Part shown: positions 59,257-64,000 of the stretch, one piece after another | Layout: each line of letters starts with the position of its first letter | Position numbering within the stretch: the first letter of the stretch is position 1 | Origin: Desmodesmus armatus | Taxonomy: Eukaryota; Chlorophyta; Chlorophyceae; Sphaeropleales; Scenedesmaceae | Assembly (NCBI GenBank): GCA_007449985.2 | Contig: VIIQ02000896.1 | Location: 62,001 to 126,000 of the forward strand | Length of the DNA stretch: 64,000 nt | Direction: 5' to 3' | Translations under genes and position numbers: made by a program | Notes under the pieces: model-generated | Database searches by the model: none | What the model was told of the DNA's origin: nothing | What the model saw: the letters and a program-made list of their open reading frames with translations, nothing else

Positions 59257-59962
59257 TTTCACGGCGTTGAACATTTCTGTCACGTTACACATTTCTACAC
59301 TGTTTGCTGCAACCACACACATCAGCACTTTAGTACGCCCGACCAAGCCTTGACCCGACGGTTGAGAAGATGACGGGATGTTAGTATGTGCGGGAAACTG
59401 CCACAGTGCGGGGGTACACCCTACACCCTACAAGGAGAGGGCAAATGGTCTGGCGAAATAAAATGCACTTGCAGGCACCATGCTCTCACAGGAGCAGGGG
59501 ATCTGCTGGCAGTGACGGCACAAACTGAGTCAGTGTCAGACACAGCCAGTAGATCCAGTCAGTGACAAAAAAACACATGCATTGTAGGCTCCAAACTGCA
59601 TTCACTCCACAAAACAGCCTACAAAGCCAAAGAATGGGCAGCTTGGAAGTTTCACAGGGACCAGTTGCTGCCGTTGGGCATGTTTGAGCAAGGCCAGGCA
59701 CGGCCAGAACTTTCAAGCGCATTGCGCATGATGGCAAGTGCCATGCCATATCCCAATGCTCCCGGCTGGTCAGAGGCCAGAGGCCTTACATGCATGCAGA
59801 TCCGACCTGCCAATGGTTGGTCATACACATCTCCCCAACACTCGTTTTGACACTTGCTCAAAGCACAGCTCAAAATGACGGTTGCATGCAGGCAGCACGC
59901 CGAACATCCTTTTCACAGCACACTCATAACCATGCCAGCACAATGCTCATATTTCCAAAGCC
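59257..59962 (-). other. Intergenic: expansin-like promoter and F-box/LRR 3' flank
   Basis: About 700 bases. TTACA at 59786-59790 is the likely poly(A) signal of the upstream-lying F-box/LRR gene (minus strand). Nothing else stands out. Confidence 0.5.
59786..59790 (-). terminator. TGTAA poly(A) signal of the large F-box/LRR gene
   Basis: TTACA on the plus strand, about 175 bases past the stop codon in the sense of the gene. Confidence 0.45.
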
Positions 59963-62900
59963 TCAGCAGCTGTGCCTGATGCTGAGATAGTGCGGGCAGG
60001 AGGCCAGGAACCCCCTGCCAACTGCCCTGCAGCCCGTGACATCCATGCGCACAAGGCGGGCTGCACCCTGCGCAGCACACAACAGCCCCTGCTCACTCAC
60101 ACCGCCACACTCTGACACATCAAGCTCCTCCAGCGCGGGTAGGGATGGCAGATGCGCCAGCCCTGCATCAGTCAGCTGGCCACATGCCTTGAGGCTCAGC
60201 ACACGCAGCTTGGGCAGCACCTGCAGGTGCTCCAGGCCGTGGCCCACCACGCCACAGCCACCCAAGTTCAGCTGCTGCAGCCCCGGCAGCAGGCCCAGGT
60301 GCTGCATCGCTGCATCCCCCAGCTCAGCACAGCCTGCTAGGCTGAGGTCCTCCACATTCGGGAAAAAGCCCAGCAGCCGGCGCAGCTGCCCCTCGTGGGC
60401 ACCCTCTAGCGACAGCAGCTCCAGCTTCCTCAGGCGTGTGCTGCAGCAGGGCACGCTCACACAGCCGCTGAACAGATTGCCAAAAGGCAGGTTGCGCAGG
60501 GTGAGCGTGGCCAGCTTGGGAGGCAGCAGCCCCTGGCTGATCACTTCTGCAGCCCGCACCTCCTTGCAGTCCTCCAGCAGCAGCGTGTGCAGGCTGTGCA
60601 GCTGCTTCAGTGCCGCCATGCCCTTACTGGTGAGGCCCCTGCAGCCATGCAATCGCAGCACGAGCAGTGGGTGTGCTGGCACGGCTGCCGCCTGGGAGGA
60701 TGCCAGCACAGAAAAGCTCTGGAAGCTGCCAAAGCTGCGGCTGCTGAAGCTGGAGTCACGCCTGCTGCTGAAGCTAGGACCGCGCAAGCTCCAGCTGCTG
60801 TTGCTGCGCATTGCCAGCGGCAGCACGGCGCGCATGCTGCTGCTGCTGCTGCTGCGGCTGTGGCCTCGGCCGTTGCTGAACGACCCCGCCAGATCCCAAA
60901 ACATCTGTGGCGCTGCTGTGGCCGCGCCCACAGCACTGCCATCAGCGCCGCCGCTGATGCCTGCCCGAGCTGCTGCTGCCTCTGCCATGGCCGATGTGCT
61001 GCCGGCCACTGTCACACTGCCTGCTGCTGACGCTGCTGGTGATGCGTCGGCCAGCATCTCACAGTCCAAGTCCCCCCAGCTTGGCGCTGCTATCTCCACA
61101 CACTGCAGGAGCGGCAAGCTGTTCACTACGTGCGCCAGCCCACCAGGGCCCAGGTCCTGTGTGAAGCCCAGCGCCAGGCTGGTCAAGCTGGAGAGGTTGC
61201 TGAGTGCCTGTAGCCCCTGTGATGTGACGTGCATGGCCTCGGACAGGGCCAAGCTGTGCAGGGTGGTCAGCTGTGCCACGTGCTGCAAGCCTGCGTCGCC
61301 CATGGACCACAGCCCAGTGAGCTTCAGCTTGCTGAGTCTGCGGAGGGACTGAAGGTGCGCAAACACGCTGTCAGGGAGCTTGCACTTGCTGACCTCCAGT
61401 GCTGTGAGGGTTGTCAGAGCAGCGACTGCAGCAAGCTCAGGACCGGGATTCCTCAGTGTCGCCTCAGTGCAGGTGAAGCAGAGGCTCGCCAGCTTTGTGA
61501 ACGGCATGGCGGGCAGAGCCCTGTCGCCTGTGGTGCGCCTGCGTCGCTTGTACTGTGATGCTGGCTCAGGGATGGAAACAACAGGGGCCTTGCTGCGCAG
61601 CTGCGCTGGGCTGCCTGCTGCCGTTGTTGTGGTGAGAACGTGGCTAGTCTTGCTGCTGCCGTCTCCGCCCTGGTTGCTGCTGCTTGGTGCAGTTGCTGTG
61701 CTGTCTGCAGCTGCCACTGCACTGGCTTTGCTGCCTGCAGCAGCACCGCTGCCACTCCCACTGCCCCTGATGTGGCTGCCGCCGCCGCCGCTGCTGCTGC
61801 CAGCTGTGCTGGCACCGTTGCTGCTGGGTGCTGTTGCGGTCCTGTCTGGAGCTGCCTGGCGGGTGCGCCCAGGTATGCTCACTGGACTGTCGGGACCTGG
61901 CAGCAGCTCAGTTGCAGCTTCAGCAGCTGCTGCTTCCTTCTCCTCCTGGGCAATGAATGCCAGCAGCGCTGCTTGGACACAGGAGGTCTGCGCGGCAAAG
62001 CTTGAACTGCCGCTACCCATGGCGGCCTCACTGCTGTTGCTGGTTCCCGCTGAAGCTGCGGAGCTGTTGTGCCAGACCAAACTGCCAACACGTGACAGCA
62101 TGGAGACAGGCCTTGGACTGCCTTCATCAGCAGCAGCTGCTGCTGCTGCTGCTGATGTGGCAGAGATGGCTGACCTTGACCTCATGCGCAGCAAGCTGCT
62201 GCGCACAGGGAAGCAGCCACCGCCTTCTTCTGTGCACTGAATGGGATCTGCCTCAGGCAACGCATCTTCATGAGGCATCAGGCGGCTGCTACTGGCTGCT
62301 GCTGCGGCGCCCTCCTTCTGCTTCTTGTACAGCAGGCTGCGCGCCGGGGCTTCGGGCATGCTGCCTCCGCAGCTGCTGCGCCCGTTCCCCACGGCGCCTA
62401 TCCCTAGCTGTGCGACAGCGACAGCGGCTGCAGCACTTGTGCCGCGCGCGATATCGTGCACCTTGGCAAACAGGCTGCTGGTGCCTGTGCGCTGCCAGGC
62501 AAGGGCTGACTGTATGGAGTTGCTGCTGGGGCTGGAGGTCCTGAACAAGCGCCCTGTTGGCAGCCATGCTCCCAGCTTGCTGCCAAGCCCACCGCCGCTG
62601 CTGCTAAACCTGCTGCTGCCACCGCCGCTGCTGTTGGTGTTGGTACCAGCGCCTGACACCCCACCTTCTGCTGCTGCCTGCGCCTCGTACGCAACGCATG
62701 CCGTGCGCCATGCCTGCTGCAGCTCGACCCAGCTGATCTTGCCGCAGTTCTTCAGCTCCAGGACCTCTAGGTTGGCCAGCGCACTGAGCAGGAGGAGGCT
62801 GCGCCTGCTCAGGCTCGAGGCACCATTGATGCGCAGCTGCCGCAGGTGGGATGCCAGAGGTTGCAATGCCTGCAGGACAACATGCCAGCACAGTCAGTCA

Positions 62901-63705
62901 GTCAGGCAGGCAGGCATGTATGTAGGTAAGTATGTATGTAGGAGCAGCCAGCGCTGGCATACAGCCTCTGCCTGTGTACGGCAAAAAGGGCTCAGCACAA
63001 GCAACAAGTCCCACATGCCTGTGATGGCATCCCGAGCTGCAATTTTCCCTTGTTGTGCTTACCAGCAAGGATCTGTCCTGCAGCGCTTGGGCTTGTGGGA
63101 TGTTCAGCACCTGCAACTGCTTGGCAGTGGCCAGCACGCCCAGCTGCTGTGCTGCAACACTGGACAGCCTGCTGCTGATTGTCAGCTGCTGCAGACATGG
63201 AAAGGCCTGTAGCATGGCCTCCAGCTGGCCCTTCCACTGAGGTAGCAGCGTCTCCGCTGGCGTGGCTGCCTTGGTGGTCAGCGTGGCCAGGGCGCTGTAC
63301 CAGGTCTTGCATACCAGCCTCGCCCTTCGCAGGTCCGCTGGGGACAACCATTGGGCCACATCCTGCAATCAACAGGACCGTGTGCGCTTGTGCATCTGAC
63401 GTCTGAACAAGGCCGTCTTGCGCAGCAGCAGACCTGTCCACCAGCACATCAGCTGTTGTGGTATCAAGCCTCGCGGTATGCTATGGCTATACAGTGCTGA
63501 ATAGTGCAAAATTACACAACTGCTTACGCACCATGAATATCTTCTCTTCAGCCAGTGTCCAGTCCAAGTCCGTGTCTCCAGCACCAGAGCTTCGTGGAGA
63601 GAAGGAGGGAAACACTTGACCATAGCCTGCAGGCAAGCCATAGTCTCAGCTTGTAACACAATAGACACCTTTAGGGCATGTGCAGCAGGTGTTACTGCCC
63701 ACCAT
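59963..63705 (-). CDS. Large F-box / LRR protein (AMN1/FBXL-like) with disordered insert
   Basis: Exons 63669-63705, 63532-63626, 63063-63362 and 59963-62869 give about 1112 aa. The F-box is split by an intron: DLDWTLAEEKIFM joined to DVAQWLSPADLRRARLVCKT. LRRs begin at once (LQQLTISSRLSSVAAQQLGV; LEVLELKNCGKIS). They are interrupted by about 300 residues of Ser/Gly/Ala-rich sequence, resume (KLASLCFTCTEATL; LTALEVSKCKLPDSVFAHLQ; LKLTGLWSMGDAGLQHVAQL), are interrupted again by about 140 residues, and finish with cysteine-containing LRRs (LSLAGCAELGDAAMQHLGLL; LNLGGCGVVGHGLEHLQVLP; LSLKACGQLTDAGLAHLPSL). This is the usual layout of an SCF ubiquitin-ligase receptor; the target is unknown. The first exon (MVGSNTCCTCPKG) fits in phase but is short and less certain. 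Confidence 0.82.
62889..62942 (+). repeat. Simple repeat (CAGT/CAGG/TATG tetranucleotides)
   Basis: CAGTCAGTCAGTCAGG, CAGGCAGG and TGTATGTAGG-type runs in succession in the intron between the last two exons of the F-box/LRR gene. Confidence 0.75.
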
Positions 63706-64000
63706 ATGGCCTGAAGGTCCGGTCTGTGCTGCTGCTGCTGCCTGTGGAATGATGTGATGCGTTGGCCGGGCTCCCGGCCTCTTGAGACATTTACGAAAGC
63801 GTGTATGATTTACAAAGGAAGATGATACGGTGACGGCATGCAGGGAGCACTACATGTGCATCTGCTTTAGCGTGAGGCGCGAGGGGAAGATGTGGGCGTG
63901 GTGATGATGGCTGGTGGTGAGTGGTGGCTTCGATGTGATGGAAAGGTGAACAACCGAACACTCATGCGGTGGAGTTGCCTGTGCAGGCTATCTGTTATGT
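63706..64000. other. Upstream region of the large F-box/LRR gene
   Basis: Probable promoter and 5' UTR of the minus-strand gene. The plus strand is G-rich near 63880-63930. No gene is seen before the window end. Confidence 0.4.

Noticed and set aside
60036..61352. 438-aa plus-strand ORF opposite the large F-box/LRR gene
   Set aside because: Antisense shadow of GC-rich LRR and low-complexity codons; no domain.
1..64000. CRISPR arrays, rRNA, tRNA or bacterial operons
   Set aside because: No regular spacer-repeat array or recognisable RNA gene; intron-rich eukaryotic gene structure throughout.

Overview
The window reads as nuclear DNA of a green alga (Chlorophyta). Genes are cut by many short GT–AG introns. 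Reading frames are rich in CAG/GCA runs coding Gln and Ala. TGTAA, the usual green-algal poly(A) signal, follows several stop codons. The protein set is plant-like: a chloroplast ACT-domain protein, a plastid-type CLC channel, a plant-type alpha-amylase, an expansin-like protein and F-box/LRR proteins. A Sphaeropleales/Scenedesmaceae-like alga fits the codon use and repeats, but that placement is an inference. I see no rRNA, tRNA, CRISPR array, virus or intact transposon.

Layout. 1-7.3 kb, minus strand: a truncated ACR11-like chloroplast ACT protein (cut by the window start), then a complete DRG2-type GTPase gene of 12 exons. 7.3-19.3 kb, plus strand: a divergent promoter, a coiled-coil protein, a secretory histidine phosphatase and a NOT4-like RING protein that lacks the usual RRM. 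20.4-35.2 kb, minus strand: an F-box/LRR protein with a coiled-coil tail, a plant-type double-RRM protein, and a CLC-e-like chloride channel/transporter with a plastid-type presequence. A 3.7-kb gene-free stretch precedes the RRM gene. 35.5-40.7 kb, plus strand: a second divergent promoter, a small thylakoid-lumen-type coiled-coil protein, and a tandem pair of small secreted proteins built from a short beta-strand-like repeat. 42.8-63.7 kb, minus strand: a C2-domain protein with a very long disordered tail, alpha-amylase, an expansin-like protein and a large F-box/LRR protein.

The genes do not form an operon-like pathway; they are an ordinary mixed eukaryotic neighbourhood. Two neighbours, alpha-amylase and the expansin-like protein, both act on polysaccharides, but one is likely plastidial or cytosolic and the other secreted. 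Exon coordinates were worked out by hand from splice sites, reading phase and family resemblance; for most genes every exon junction keeps frame, which is the main support for the models.

The most unusual items are the tandem secreted repeat proteins (37.8-40.7 kb), two decayed copies of the last exon of the expansin-like gene lying downstream of it around an inverted telomere-like hairpin (55.2-55.6 kb), the RRM-less NOT4-like RING protein, a G19/C15 perfect hairpin at 1.95 kb, and a CLC protein with a single CBS unit and an altered filter motif.
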